A DNA stretch of 64,000 bases from Forficula auricularia (GCA_024734495.1 JALMQS010000069.1:1562216-1626215), one strand, 5' to 3'; positions 42,315 to 54,165 are shown, counted from the first letter of the stretch. Numbers and translations: made by a program. Notes: generated from the letters alone by a model not told the origin.

Positions 42315-43146
42315 GTACCTGGAGGCACCGAGCGATGCTCGGTAACTTCTTCCTTCAGTTAAAAGCTTTATTGTAATATTATTTTTAATTTAAAATTCTG
42401 ATAAAAATGTCGATTTTTATTTGAGAGCCGTTTTCAAACTAAAAAAAATACAAATATATATAATATTCGCCCACTGTACCCCCCCCCCCCACCTCCACCC
42501 CGGTCGACCCTACTCCCGAAACCTTGCCCTACCCCCGGGTCCCCCACCACTGCACCCCACCTCCTGCACCTGTTTTGATTCAACCATATGATTCATTTTT
42601 ATTCATCCAATTGTCAATAAATAAAACCTATCAAAATGTGTTGTTTTTTCAGAAAATTGAGACCTGCTTATGCGAAAGATATTTTTAAATAAATTCTTGA
42701 TTATTTTTTATTCTATTAAATAAATAAGGTTCTTTATAAAAACAATTATAAATCGTTTATTAATAGTTCTAACGTTTAGGGAGAACAAAATATGTTAAAA
42801 TCCACAATCACAATAGTTCTTCAAGGGCTTTGAGAAGAATGAATTAGCCCAACCCATTGTCTGTCTGGCTACAAAAGTAAACAAAAGAGAAATCTTTTTT
42901 AAACTCCAAGATTTGGATCTGTCTACATGAGAATAATTAATTTGATTACGAAAAAACCCATCAAAAACAATTTTGTCGAAGATGAGACCGTGACAGATTG
43001 AATTGTCATCCCCAAAACCCCCTAAGCCGTGAATTTCATCAAAATCGGTAGGGCAGTTTTCAAAATAGAACCAAGATACAAATATATAAATAAATAAATA
43101 TATATATAAATAAATATACAATTTTTGCTCGTTTAATAAGAGTAGA
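42315..43146 (-). mobile_element. Helitron-like element, complete non-autonomous copy
   Basis: The minus-strand 5' end is TCTACTCTTATTAAACGAGC after A. The 3' part is GTTACCGAGCATCGCTCGGT, GCCTCCAGGTAC before T. Removing it joins CCTGAAATA to TATTTCGAGAT, which equals the other arm of the host hairpin (CCCGAAATATATATCGAGAT) in length, with two substitutions, so the insertion was precise with no target duplication. A C-run starts at 42480. A minus frame (42795-43121, 108 residues) is partly conserved in the sibling at 24302-24484, but it is likely noncoding. Confidence 0.75.
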
Positions 43147-43285
43147 TATTTCGAGATAAAAACTCAAAACATATATATGTTTTATTTGTGAAACCTCAAT
43201 TTGAAAATATATATTTTACTTATTATCTATTAAAATATTTCATCTAGAACCGACACCAAATTCTTTAAAGATTCTAAAGGTTGTT

Positions 43286-44133
43286 TTGAATTTAAAAGCT
43301 TGCCCCTGTATTGTTACATTTTTCAATTTTTATCTTTTTTATAATTTTTTTTTTAAATATATTATACTCTATGAATATTAAATAATTAGGTCAGAGTGTG
43401 ACGTCATACGGGCCAAATTTCGAGACTCGTTTCCTAATTCGCTACCCCCACTACCAGCCTTCCAAATTGCAAGTCCGGGCGGGCGAGTCTATTTAGTACC
43501 GGAGCTCAAGCGACCGAATTAACATCTCCCCACGCTTCAACGCAATCTTGACCTATTTTCTTTTCAATTTTGGGGTAGTTTTTCTTTAAAAACTGTTATA
43601 TTTTAATTTATTAAACTAATTAATCATATGAAGTGAAATTTTAAAAAAAATAAACCCCTGGAAGATGAAAACTCCAAGGTTAGCGTCTATCTATTAGCCT
43701 GTGTAATTAGATTTGAAAAAATTCTTGATTGTTTTATTAATTAAAACAAATACAATTCTTTATAAACAAAATGGAATATCGTTTAATAAAATTCCAAAAT
43801 TTCGTGAAAATTTGAAAAACATGAAGTTTTATTGAAGTATAAAGTTGAATATTAGTTGCAATAACCAAACAGTTCTTTATATTTTTCCAATTTTCAATTG
43901 ATAAAGGTAGAATTTCTCTCGAATCGTTTTGTATTTAATTAAACGTTTTTCGATTGCATTTATAAATAATTTTATTTATTTTGTCTAATCATATTTATAT
44001 AGGCTTGGAAAATGTTTTTTATAATTTGAGTTTATCTTTGATTTGTCTTCACCATTTCTCTTTCTTTCTCTCATATATAAATATATTTCCCAATTTTAAT
44101 ATTAATTTATTATTTCTAAATTCCAGTGTCCAG
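43286..44133. other. unassigned; GC-richer patch
   Basis: 43390-43560 is less AT-rich (GTGTGACGTCATACGGGCC, a CRE-like TGACGTCA at 43398-43405; CCGGGCGGGCGAGTC). No gene is recognised. The patch could be promoter or first-exon sequence of a host gene leading to the exon-like unit at 44134, but that is speculation. Confidence 0.3.
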
Positions 44134-44197
44134 TCGAATGCAGTTCCAAGCGAGTCTCTCCGATTCAGCCAGCTTTTAATCTCGCTTCACTTTCAAT
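44134..44197 (+). other. exon-like unit a
   Basis: 64 bp after TCCAGTGTCCAG and before GTAAGTTAC. Frame 1 is open: SNAVPSESLRFSQLLISLHF. It aligns with units b and c at TCGAATG, CCAAGCGA and the CTTCA...AAT/GTAAGTT border. An alternative acceptor lies 7 bp upstream. Confidence 0.4.
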
Positions 44198-44407
44198 GTA
44201 AGTTACTATTTGATTTCATCTAACCCTCCTTAACACTTTTTTCCTGTGCTAACTTGTTTAGCTCATTCAAGACGCTATAAATATTACTTCGTCTCTCAGT
44301 GCTAACCAGTTGGCACAGGAAAACGATTATAATTTTCGCACCCACATTATCGGGCACTTGGGAAATTCTAGCAGCATCTACTTTTCCCAATTACCATTAA
44401 CATCCTC

Positions 44408-46180
44408 GCCGAGAGCTTTTTTCTGCGAATTCTTATTTATATAATTTAATCAAATTATTTATTTTAATAAATATTATAAAAGATACGCTAGTGTGAATAT
44501 CAAAACAAAATTTCCCATGCAGTTTTGGTGTATTGAGATTAAGAGCTGATTAGATTTTGGATGAAATCGAACCAAAAATTAAGGGGGGGGTTAAAAATTT
44601 AAATTATAAAAATTTTAAGCTAAAAAAACAAACATGACAAAAACAACCAAACAAGAAAAATGAAATATACCATAAAATGAACCTATAATAAAAAAGAGTT
44701 ATTTTTTGGGGGTGGGGGGGGGGGCAAAAGTGGAGGGTTCAAAAAAATAGAACTATCAATATAATTCTTGGACCTTTTAATGGAGGACGAAATTTCGCAC
44801 ATGCACCCTATAGGACCTTATGGAAAAGACTCATTATGTGAAATTGTCAGTGACCCAAAAGGAGGAGGGGGTGGGGCTTAAAATATTTTCAAAGGAAAAT
44901 CTCAAAAAGGTGATATTTCTAATAAAATAGTTTCATAATTAAAAGGAGATATTATTAATTGCTAAAGGGTTCAAAATTAAGAGGGAGAGGGTGGTTCTTT
45001 CGTAAACAATTATAAATTATTTTATTAAATATAATGATGGAATGAACTTCCATCCAAATTTCAGGCAAACCCGACTCTTGGTGCTCTCAGATCTTCGTTC
45101 TTTATGGATCCCACCCAATAACTGATACTCCTTACTCTTATTTCCTTTATGTCTTCTAATCTTTCTCTACTTTTTTTTTCTCTCTTCTTCCCCATAAAAT
45201 TTGTGTATTGGTGAACTCTTTTGCCAAATTTGTAAAATATTGTTGCTAAATTATGTATAAACACTAGGTGGGACCTAAGGTCCTATGTTTGTATACTTTG
45301 TTAAATAAATAAATAAATAAATAAATAATAGGGGAGCCAGGTGTTAGTAAAGTCATGTGGATGGCCACATCAGTTTATTTTGTAAAAAATTTGAAAAAAA
45401 GTTTTTTCAATGGGATTCTCAAACCATTGCCGCTCTATTTCACCTACTCTATTACTAGAGCGAGAACTTTTTTCTGCGAATTCTTATTAATATAATTTAA
45501 TAAAATTATTTATTTACCATAAATAAATATTTAAAAATAAAATATCATAAAAGATACTCTAGTGTGAATATTAAAACAAAATGTCCCATGTAGTTTTGGT
45601 ACATTGAGATTAAGAGCTGATTAGATTTTGGATGAAATCCAGCCAAAAATTAAGAGAGGTTCAAAAATTTAAAATTATGAAACTTTTAAACTAAAAAAAC
45701 AAAACAAAACAAGAAAAATCAAATATACCATAAAATGAACCTATAATAAAAAAAGTTATTTTTTGGGGTGGGGGCAAAAGTGGAGGGTTCAAAAAAATAG
45801 AACTATCAATATAAGTCTTGAACCCTTTAATGGAAGACGAAATTTCGCACATGCACCCTATAAGACCTTAAGGAAAAGAGTCATTATGTGAAATTGAGAG
45901 TCACCCAAAAGAGGGAGTGGGGGGGGGGGGGGGGGGGGGCTAAAAATATTTCCAAAGAAAAATCGAAGAAAGGTGATACTTCTAACAAAATAGTTTCATA
46001 ATTAAAAGGAGATATTATTAATTACTCAAGGGTTCAAAATTAAGAGGGGGGGGGTTCTTTGGTAAATAATTATAAATTATTTTATTAAATATAATAGAGG
46101 AGTCAGGTATATCGTAAAGTCATATGGATGGCCACATCAGTTTATTTTGTAAAAAATTTGAAAAAAAAAGTTTTTTCAAT
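44408..46180 (-). repeat. tandem ~1-kb duplication of repeat family R
   Basis: Two head-to-tail units start at about 44415 and 45470 with TTTTTTCTGCGAATTCTTAT and run to CAATGGGATTCTCAAACCAT. The core matches family R in reverse (AGATTAAGAGCTGATTAG). G-runs differ in length (44705-44723; 45911-45930). The first unit is enlarged by a LINE-like insertion (45034-45327). Confidence 0.7.
45034..45327 (+). mobile_element. LINE 3' fragment with AAAT tail
   Basis: Absent from the second tandem unit (AAATATAATAGAGGAG, about 46086). It ends GTATACTTTGTT followed by about seven AAAT repeats, a tail typical of several LINE clades. About 290 bp of untranslated-type sequence; the coding part is lost. Different family from 28458-28967. 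Confidence 0.6.
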
Positions 46181-46292
46181 GGGATTCTCAAACCATCTAT
46201 TTCACCTACTCCATTATTAGAGCGACTTTAATAGGAGAGCGTACCGAGTCTGAAAAAGTTTTCATTTTGACCTATAATTGAAACTTTTTTTT

Positions 46293-46448
46293 TTTTGGCT
46301 TTTGGGCCTTTCTAGCCATAAGCCATTTACGATACTATTTATTTTATTTAAATTTGTCCCTACCCCGGGGGTCAAATTTTAGCCGGATTCGAACCCGAGT
46401 CCACTTGGTTAGCTGGATGACACGCTACCGCCTAGCCTATGCGACCCC
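46293..46448 (-). repeat. tRNA-derived SINE, single unit
   Basis: Same unit as the tandem set at 28431-29495. B-box complement GGATTCGAACC at 46384-46394; the minus-strand body starts GGCTAGGCGGTAGCGTGTC. Internal deletion of GCCTCGAGTC relative to the others. Confidence 0.75.
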
Positions 46449-46940
46449 CTATAATTGAAACTTGAAATTTTAAATTTGAATTTTTCCATTATTGGAACAA
46501 TGGCTTCTTTTTGATTGTAAGCAACATGAGATGATTCAGGGATGTTGTGTTCTTTGACTAGGCAGGATCTCGTACACATGAACTTCACGCTATTTGATTA
46601 TTACAATTTGAATTTAATAATAAGTTCTGATTATTATTTGATACTCCAAGCCGACGCCATTATTCTATCCTCGATTTCAATACATTTTTTATTAATTTTT
46701 CAATCAAGTTTTTGATATTCATTCTTTGAAAAAGTAATATTTTTGAATGATTCTAGTAATTGAATCATTTGAATTGAGATTTTATAAAATTAATCACATA
46801 GAAAGATGGGCATTCGAAATTGATCCTCTAACCTCTTAATTTGAGTGTAGGTATATGTGTGATTTCTAAACTTAAGCCTATTAGTAGATTTTCTTATTTT
46901 ATATCTTATATTAATATATTTTCTTAATATTCTATTTCAG

Positions 46941-47016
46941 TCGAAAGTGATGAATAATAATATCAATCATTCCTTTCTTTCACCAAACGAGTCTCTGCTC
47001 ATCTCTTCAAAATAAT
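46941..47016 (+). other. exon-like unit c
   Basis: 76 bp after TTCTATTTCAG and before GTAAGTTCC. Frame 1 reads SKVMNNNINHSFLSPNESLL, ISSK, stop. Compared with unit b it is 9 bp longer, and the predicted peptides share HSFLSP/QSFLSP, LISSK and the stop position, which suggests (but does not prove) coding constraint. Confidence 0.4.
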
Positions 47017-47160
47017 GTAAGTTCCAATTTTACTCCAGTTTTTCTAACCATTTGACTAAATATTATTTTGCATTAATTTGTAATCGTTTATCATATTCAT
47101 TTGCATTGGATTATATTTTACTATCATTTTATTAATTCCTATTAATCATTTGCTATGCTG

Positions 47161-47770
47161 TTCTATTCGATTCGGATGGAATGTTTGGTCCGGACAAAAA
47201 GCCATATTTATTCAGTTGTTTCTAGAAAGAGGAGATGCCATTAGCTCGATTTTTACAAGATGAAGATAATGGCCCTTTTCCTTGATACCATGACATATTA
47301 TTAGAGCTTAAGCTCAATTTAAATCAACTAAATATGAAGTATCGATAATTAAATTTAAATGATATGTTTCAATCATGTTTCAGTAGGAAAATAACAGGAA
47401 AGAGAGGATTGATCTCTATGTATTTATTCCTATCAAGGACACTCTCTTTGATTAATTATTTGTATCTATTTAATGTTAATAAAAAATTTGATTAATTTAT
47501 ATTTGTTTCAAATTAGTAAGTGGACTGTTAAAAATTTCTTATATAATTTTACTAATTAAAAATTGGAGGTCCGGGTTTTTGGTAATACTACATACCAGTA
47601 TTGTATTCTTACAACATAATAATAATAATACATATCTAATTAATACAAGAAAAAAGTAAAGTTACCAATTTTTTTTAAATATTTGCAATGAGTTAATGAG
47701 ATTTTTCCAATATTTATATTTATATATATTTTTACTATATGCAATCTTGTAAATTTCCTATCTATTTGTG
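47161..47770. other. unassigned AT-rich sequence
   Basis: No gene or element end recognised. Confidence 0.3.
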
Positions 47771-47782
47771 TTGTAAACATAT

Positions 47783-48050
47783 TAATTAATAGAGGTGTGT
47801 AGTTTCACAGTGAATGAAATAAAATCTTATACAACTCAATATATTCGGATTATAGTCCATCATCAGGAGTTCACAAGTTACAAATTAACTTGTAAACTCC
47901 TGATGATGGACTAATAATCCAAAGATATATTGAGTTTGTATAAACCTCTTTGAGTTTTATTTCATTCCACTGTGAAACTACACACCCTTTTACTCTATTA
48001 ATTAACATCATGTTTCACCTTGAAACCTACACCATTTTCCATAAGTAAAA
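47783..48050 (+). mobile_element. hairpin retroposon, sibling of 704-1064
   Basis: 268 bp flanked by the 12-bp direct repeat TTGTAAACATAT (47771-47782 and 48051-48062). The arms match 704-1064 (GTGTAGTTTCACAGTGAATG). Tail GTTTCACCTTGAAACCTACA, CCATTTTCCATAAGTAAAA. The cores are damaged: the minus copy (47831-47873) lost bases near GAAA and the plus copy (47894-47937) has CAAAG in place of GAAA. Confidence 0.8.
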
Positions 48051-48062
48051 TTGTAAACATAT

Positions 48063-48891
48063 AGTAAATTTACAATTTTTTTAACAGTATGGCAAATTAT
48101 TTCGGATGGTAAATAAAAATAATTTTTATTTTTAATAATTTAATTTTTGCTTTGATTTAATTAGGTATTATAGAATATAATAATTTTTTGTTTTACAATA
48201 AAATACTATTAATATTCTTTTGGTTTTTATAGATCTACGTGTGTCTGGCTAGATAATGATCCTTTCTGAAGAACTGTTTCGTCCCTAATCTGCCTCATCT
48301 GTTTAGAACGATTGATGTCTATAGTTGGAAGTTGTAATCATCCCGCCCGAGCATCTCACCTCCAAATTGAATCATCCCATATTGCAACGAATGGTATGTC
48401 ATTAATGCGGGGCGCAGAATCAATTCAATTAGTTTTCTTTAGGTCGATCTAGTGAACTTACACTTATTTCAAAATTTTCAATTTACTAGAAATTTTTTCT
48501 GGATAAATATATAATGGTGCCTTATATGGTAGTTAGCTACTTAACTCATTATAGGGCATTAGAATGCCTTAGAATATAGGATGTTTTTCTTTTTTTCTCT
48601 TTCAGACACAGGTTTTCATCATAATCCGTCATGTAGTATTTAGAAAATAGTAATATTCAAAAATTTCAATAAATTCATTTAAAAATAAATTACATTTAAT
48701 TTTTTATTTTAATTAAAGAAATTTATTCATTTTTTTTTGTTTTTTATTTTAAATTCAAATTTATTTTTCCATTGAGTAGTATTAATTAAATTTGAAATTT
48801 CAAATAAGTTTTTACAAAATTTAAATAAAGAATTATTATTATTATTTTGGTAAAATACAAATTAAATAATTTAGTAGAATAGGATTTTCAG
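48063..48891. other. unassigned; possible exon near 48232-48392
   Basis: A segment after GGTTTTTATAG (to 48231) and before GTATGTC (from 48393) has higher G+C than its flanks and splice-like borders. No long frame is open throughout, so it may be an untranslated or noncoding exon. Confidence 0.25.
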
Positions 48892-50640
48892 TGACCCCTA
48901 ACCACCTCGATTACCAATCGCATGCCCATGCAGTCCATGCATGCAAGCGGGCCAACCTTAAAAGACAGGAAGGATGGAAGGAAGGATGTGGAAAGCTGAG
49001 TAATGGATGATGTTGATGGGTGGTTTAGATTAGTGCAAATTTGTAAGTAAAACTCGATCTCGTGTCTTCTCGGATCGTGTTAGGATGTCGCTCTTTTCAT
49101 TTAGGTAACCAACCCGTCCATCATCCATTCTTACTCGACCACCGAGGGACATCGCTTCTTGATTATCCAAATGATAATCAAGAAGGCTTCAAAAAGGTTT
49201 TCACTGTTTAGAAATTAGGAATGAATAGAATAGAAAGGTGTGTGGTTGGTCTAACGATGTTTAGTAATGTATGTGTCCAATAGGTATAGAGAAAGTATTA
49301 TCTACTCTAATACCTACTAGGGAAGGGATTTATTTCTATCTTTCTTTCTTTCTCTTTGGTGTGCAATGTCTCTATATGTTTTATTTTCAGGTACAACAGA
49401 CACATACATTTATTAAACAGAGTAACCAACCACAAATATGCCTTTATATTTAGGTTCAGTTAATAATACTGATAATCCGCGAATATATCTCCTTCTAGGT
49501 GAGGAATTAGAATTTAGGGGGCGATTTTTTAACAATATATATCTGCGCCTTCGCCAACGATATAATTATAAGTGGGGTTTAGGCCTTTTAGTTTTTAATT
49601 ATGGATTTTCCGATTTACTTAAGTATCGGTTGCAATGACAATGAACTACTCAGATATTCAGTCTGGCATAGGGTGTTGTCTTAGAACCCCATAGGTACGC
49701 GAATGTGCCGGGTTTTTGGGGTGCCCGGACATAGGTAGGCATATTTTTACTTTCCAGCCATCGAGAGGGCTCAGCTGTCTATGCAACCAATACTTGAGAG
49801 ATCGGTTTAATCCTCTATCTGAATGAATGTGTAATTTTTCGAAAGACCATTACTGAAGTCTTTCCTGGAAACCTGAATGTACAGGACATATGCCTCTTGA
49901 TCTGTACAGGTGAGACGCTTGGAAAAGTGTGCCGTAGGGCTAGCTATGTTCGCTCGATAGGGTTTCTTTTTTCAGCAGGGGCACATTAATCCTTGAATCT
50001 TACGCTGTACTTCAATGATGATCGGATATACTATGATGTACTAGTAGGTTTCCCATCCTAATTTTAACCAATTTAAACTCTCCTCTTCTTAATTCGTTTC
50101 GAAATTAGGTGGAGTATGTAGGTGGGAGGAGAGATTTGAATTTGGTAGATAAGAAATCTTTTAAATGATTCTTATCTTAGGTAACTTGTATGAGTGATGT
50201 GTTTTCCTCTTCTTTCTACTAAACTATCGGATTTGGGCGCGTTTTCTCGTTTCGTCCGATTGTTCACGTTTTCGGTCTTAAATACGTGATTTCTGAGGCC
50301 ATACTGAGCCTACCCGTGTGTTTTACGCGTTCGCGTTCGTCTCAAGAAAGAAGACCAGCTTGAAGAATGAAGACGAGATTATAGTTGGCCATCTGAGCCA
50401 TTTTAGATTCAGGGTGTAGGTTAGAACATGAAGCCATCAGGGCGCAAACAAGTGGACTCTTCGGTTAGTATTTAGTCAATTCCCAGTTTATTTTTTTCTG
50501 AATAAGGCAATAGTTTTTAATTTATTTCTTTTTATATTTTAGATGAAGATGGTATGGTTGGTTTGTGGGGGCTGAGGCTTCTCTTCTTCAGGGCTTTCTC
50601 GAATCCGTATACTACGGTAGGCATTCTTATTTGATACTTG
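48892..50640 (+). other. repeat-poor region, candidate host-gene exons
   Basis: The least repetitive stretch in the window, with more balanced base composition. Splice-like borders: TTTTCAG/TGACCCC (48891) to ATTT/GTAAGTA (49043), and TATATTTTAG/ATGAAG (50542) to TACG/GTAGGC (50616). The second block is open in one frame (EDGMVGLWGLRLLFFRAFSN). No protein is recognised and no frame exceeds 80 codons. It could equally be a noncoding RNA gene. Confidence 0.25.
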
Positions 50641-51929
50641 ATAAATCTTTAATATAAATCATCTCATTTTTTATTTTATATCTTTCTCTTTTCTTTCATG
50701 CTGTTCTGATGTTGCTGTTTCGGTGCTCTCTCAACCAACTACATATTTATTTTCTTTATAATATAGTGAGTACATATTTTTTATCATACGCGCATTTAAT
50801 TGAAAACTTTTTGTTTTAAGATCTTTGATAAAATTCTCTTTAGTCAATTTCTTAATAATTTTATATATTTTAAAAATACATTTTATTATTATTTATATAA
50901 TTACAAAAAAACAAAATTTTGTTTATTAGTATTTTGTATGGTTCTACAAACATTTAAGTGTATTTTATATATTGCTGAAGAGACTTATTATCAAATTTCG
51001 TTAAAATTTATTTTTTCAAATATGGGTAACTAATTATGTAGATTTTTATATTTATCTGGACGAGCCCCCCTTAATGATAAAATTGCCCCCTTTGGGGCTT
51101 AGACGCCACGTTGGGAAACACTTAGCTACACTGTTAAAATATTGTAAATTTACTATATGCTTACAATACAAATATAGTAGATAGGAACTTTACAAGATTG
51201 CGTATAGTAAAAAATACTATATTATATTGTTAAAATCACATTAATTCACTGTAAAAATACAAAAATAAATTGGAATTCACTGTATTACCTAATTCTTCAT
51301 AGTTTATTTACGTTTGTTTAAAAAACCATTAGTATTACATTATAAAAAAAATAAGGTCAATTAAAGAACAAATTTAATTATAAAAATACTATTACTAGTA
51401 TTAATACATTTAATTTAACCGGGCAAAATTAGATGATCTTGATTCTTGATTGTCATCCCTGGCTTGCAGAAGGTGACTACACAGCTCCTCTAAGTTTCCA
51501 CAAAATATTTTATTTACTGACCTTTTTATTCATTAATTTCTTATAAGTGACTAATTATTTTGTAAAAATTTCATCTTAACGCTCTTGGTGGTGAAATTTT
51601 TTGGACTTGTAGTAGTTATTGGTATATGATAAAAATCATTGATTAATTATAATTCAATTCTTTTAAAAGTTAACAACGTATACCAACCATTTGGTGTTCG
51701 AGGAGACCAATTAATTCATCGACATGAATTTAATACTGCACAAAAATTCCTATCGGCTTACTTTTCATCAAAAGAATCAAAAGGCGAATAGTCTTTTTTA
51801 AACAATAATATTTTATTTATTTATTTAAACTTACTATCAAAATCTCTATCATTTTGTTTTTAAATAGTCTCACACTTACCTTAGAAAACGATTTTTCAAT
51901 TGAGACAATTCAAGTAGACCTATAAACAA
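50641..51929. other. unassigned AT-rich sequence
   Basis: No gene. CTTAATGATAAAATTGCCCC, TTGGGGCTTAGACGCCACG (about 51070-51110) resembles the end of a hAT-type repeat. Confidence 0.3.
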
Positions 51930-52110
51930 TTTTGTTGTTGTTGATGGTATTGTCGTTGTTGTTGGTGGTATTTTCGTTGAAGTTGTTGGTTTTGTCGTTG
52001 TTGTAAGTAAAGTTATAAGTAAATCTCTAAGTAATCAAATAAATAATTTCGTTGTTGTTGGTGGTGATGTTGTTGCTGGTGGTATTGTTGTTGATGTTGA
52101 GACTTTTGTG
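51930..52110. repeat. GTT-rich microsatellite-like tract
   Basis: Imperfect trinucleotide repeats (GTTGTTGTTGATGGTATTGT and similar) in two blocks separated by about 45 bp. In the minus strand they would read as Asn/Thr- or Gln/His-rich codons, but stops interrupt, so no coding claim is made. Confidence 0.7.
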
Positions 52111-52815
52111 GTTAGAATATAATAATCTGAGAGTTTCTGATTGAGTGGAAATACTATAGAAATAGGTTATCACTGTATTTTTAATAAAAAAGATACCAAT
52201 ATCTTTCCTGCTTGGATTTGGTTTTCAACCATCCTCCTAGGAATTCGACAAGCGTTTTCTGAGTATTTCGAATGAACTCATTCCCCTTGGTTATATATAT
52301 ATATATATATCTTAACTAAACTACTTTTATATAAAACTTATAACAATTTTCTCTCTTCTTAGATCATGTTCTATATATTATCCCTCCATGTTGTCCATAA
52401 ATTTGGTTTACATATCATAAATGCTGATTTCGCCCTCGCTGCTCTGTTTTTAATACCAAATTTTAATAATTTTTAATTAATCACTTCAATTGGCTAGACA
52501 TTCGATTAGAAAAGTTAATATAAAAATATTATTTAGAAAATCAAATTAACTTTAAGAAAAGTTATCATCATTATTTATTAAATATTCAGATCAATCATTT
52601 GAAAGATTGAATGGGTTTTCAAGTCGATGCTCATAATTCTTTGTGGAAAAACTATATTAATTTTTTAATTTTAATAGCAGAATTAGTTATAAGAATGTTC
52701 TCTAAATTAAAATGTAAATTATCAGAGAAATCGAGGTGATCGACTTTTTTAGACTCAAAATTTTATTTGATGCATTTTTACATTGAGAAATATTTAAACT
52801 GCTATAACTCGTATA
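52111..52815. other. unassigned AT-rich sequence
   Basis: Small TA run at 52289-52308; no gene. Confidence 0.3.
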
Positions 52816-52823
52816 CTATAGAT

Positions 52824-54157
52824 CACCGTTTTTCAACATTTTTCATGACGCGACCCCCTTAGTATAAAAAAAATTTCGCGACCCCCTACTCCCCGCTGTT
52901 TGTAATCTGTATTTTATTATGTTACAAATATTAAATCCGTATAACATTTTTATTAATTTTTATAATTATTAGGTATCGGCTAAATACACAATTAAGTACC
53001 TATAACAACTATTTTTCTTCGATTCGTTTTCGTCGACTCAGTCTTTTATTGGAGATGTGGGGTCTGAGAAATTTTCTTAATAAAAATGGGGCATTCCACG
53101 CCAATCGTATTGTTTGAAAAATTTTAATTTTTGATTTCCTTCATTTTTTGACATTTTTTAGTACCCATCAAAAAACTCTTCCTTGTAAATTTTGAAATTT
53201 TTTTGATCGCCGGTTAAAAAGATATCGAATTTCGGTTTTTCGATCATAAATTCTTCAAAAAATGGTCCAAATTCAAAATTTTTGTTTTTTTTTTACATAC
53301 TTTTTTTAAAAAATACAAAAATTATTTAAAGTGTTTTTATATGCGATTTTCGAAGTTTTGAATATTGCTTTTGAAATTGTATGTACTCTTCGTTTTTTTG
53401 ATAATTGTTAAATAGAAATTCATTCTACATATTTTAAGAGGGGGTTGATAGTGGTCCTATGAAAATTACTATTTTTTTTTCTTTTTTTTTCTTTCAACAC
53501 ACTAAAATAACGAATCATTTATTTTAAACACCTGTTAACGATAAAAATTCATTCAAAATAACTAAAAAAAAGAGAACTCATTCCCAAAAAGTGGTTTTAA
53601 TAACGATTAATAGCGAATAATTTTTTTTTGAAATTTTCAAAAATCGAAAAATATAGTAGTAATTATCATAGGACCACTATCAATCCTGGTCTTAAAATTT
53701 GTAGAATGAATAGAAGTTTAAAATAAAAAATTATCAAAAAAATCGAAAAGTACAGTTTCAAAAACAAGATTAAAATTTTCAAACTCCAAAATCGCATATA
53801 AAAACACTTTAAATAATTGTTTAATATTTCTTTTCTAAAAAGTATGTGAAAAAACAAACATTTCAAAAAAAAATATTTGAATTTGGACTATTTTTGAAGA
53901 AGTTATGAGCGAAAAAAATAAATTAAGTCAATTAATTAATCTTTTAAACAGGCGATGAAAAAAATTTCAAAATTTACCAGGAACAGTTTTTTGATGTGTA
54001 CTACAAAATTTCAAAAAATTAAGGAAATCAAAAATTAACATTTTTCAAATCGTCCGATTTGGCGTGGAATGCCTCACATATATTTTTAAACTTTTTTTTC
54101 TTTTTTTTACTACGACCCCCTTATAGAGGCTTCGCGGCCCCTTGGGGAAAAACACTG
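52824..54157. mobile_element. hAT-type foldback element
   Basis: Flanked by the 8-bp repeat CTATAGAT (52816-52823 and 54158-54165). The ends CACCGTTTTTCAAC and its counterpart CAGTGTTTTTCCCC (minus) resemble hAT termini, each followed by a GACCCCCTTA block. Nearly the whole interior is one inverted repeat of about 400 bp per arm (53100-53470 and 53640-54070) with a central spacer. No transposase, so it is non-autonomous. Confidence 0.75.
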
Positions 54158-54165
54158 CTATAGAT

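Larger units (their letters stand above)
42155..43270 (+). mobile_element. hairpin retroposon split by Helitron-like element
   Basis: Flanked by the 15-bp direct repeat ATTCTAAAGGTTGTT (42140-42154 and 43271-43285). Without the 832-bp Helitron-like insertion (42315-43146) it is 284 bp: arms from TAGGTGGGTTTCACAAATAA, hammerhead-like cores at 42222-42263 (minus) and 42281-42314 (plus, interrupted), then the tail ATTTCATCTAGAACCGACAC and CAAATTCTTTAAAG. All expected parts of the family are present. Confidence 0.85.
46090..47160 (+). repeat. segment paralogous to 28240-30160
   Basis: A shorter version of the duplicated segment with one SINE unit and without the LINE. Contains exon-like unit c. 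Confidence 0.75.

Noticed and set aside
42795..43121. 108-residue minus frame partly shared with 24302-24484 as a conserved Helitron gene
   Set aside because: It starts in a TA-rich microsatellite, the sibling frame is truncated, and similarity is explained by the two elements being copies of the same noncoding Helitron-like sequence.
51930..52110. GTT-rich tract as a poly-Asn/Gln coding exon
   Set aside because: Stops interrupt the frames and no splice-bounded open stretch is long enough; simple-sequence DNA is the simpler explanation.
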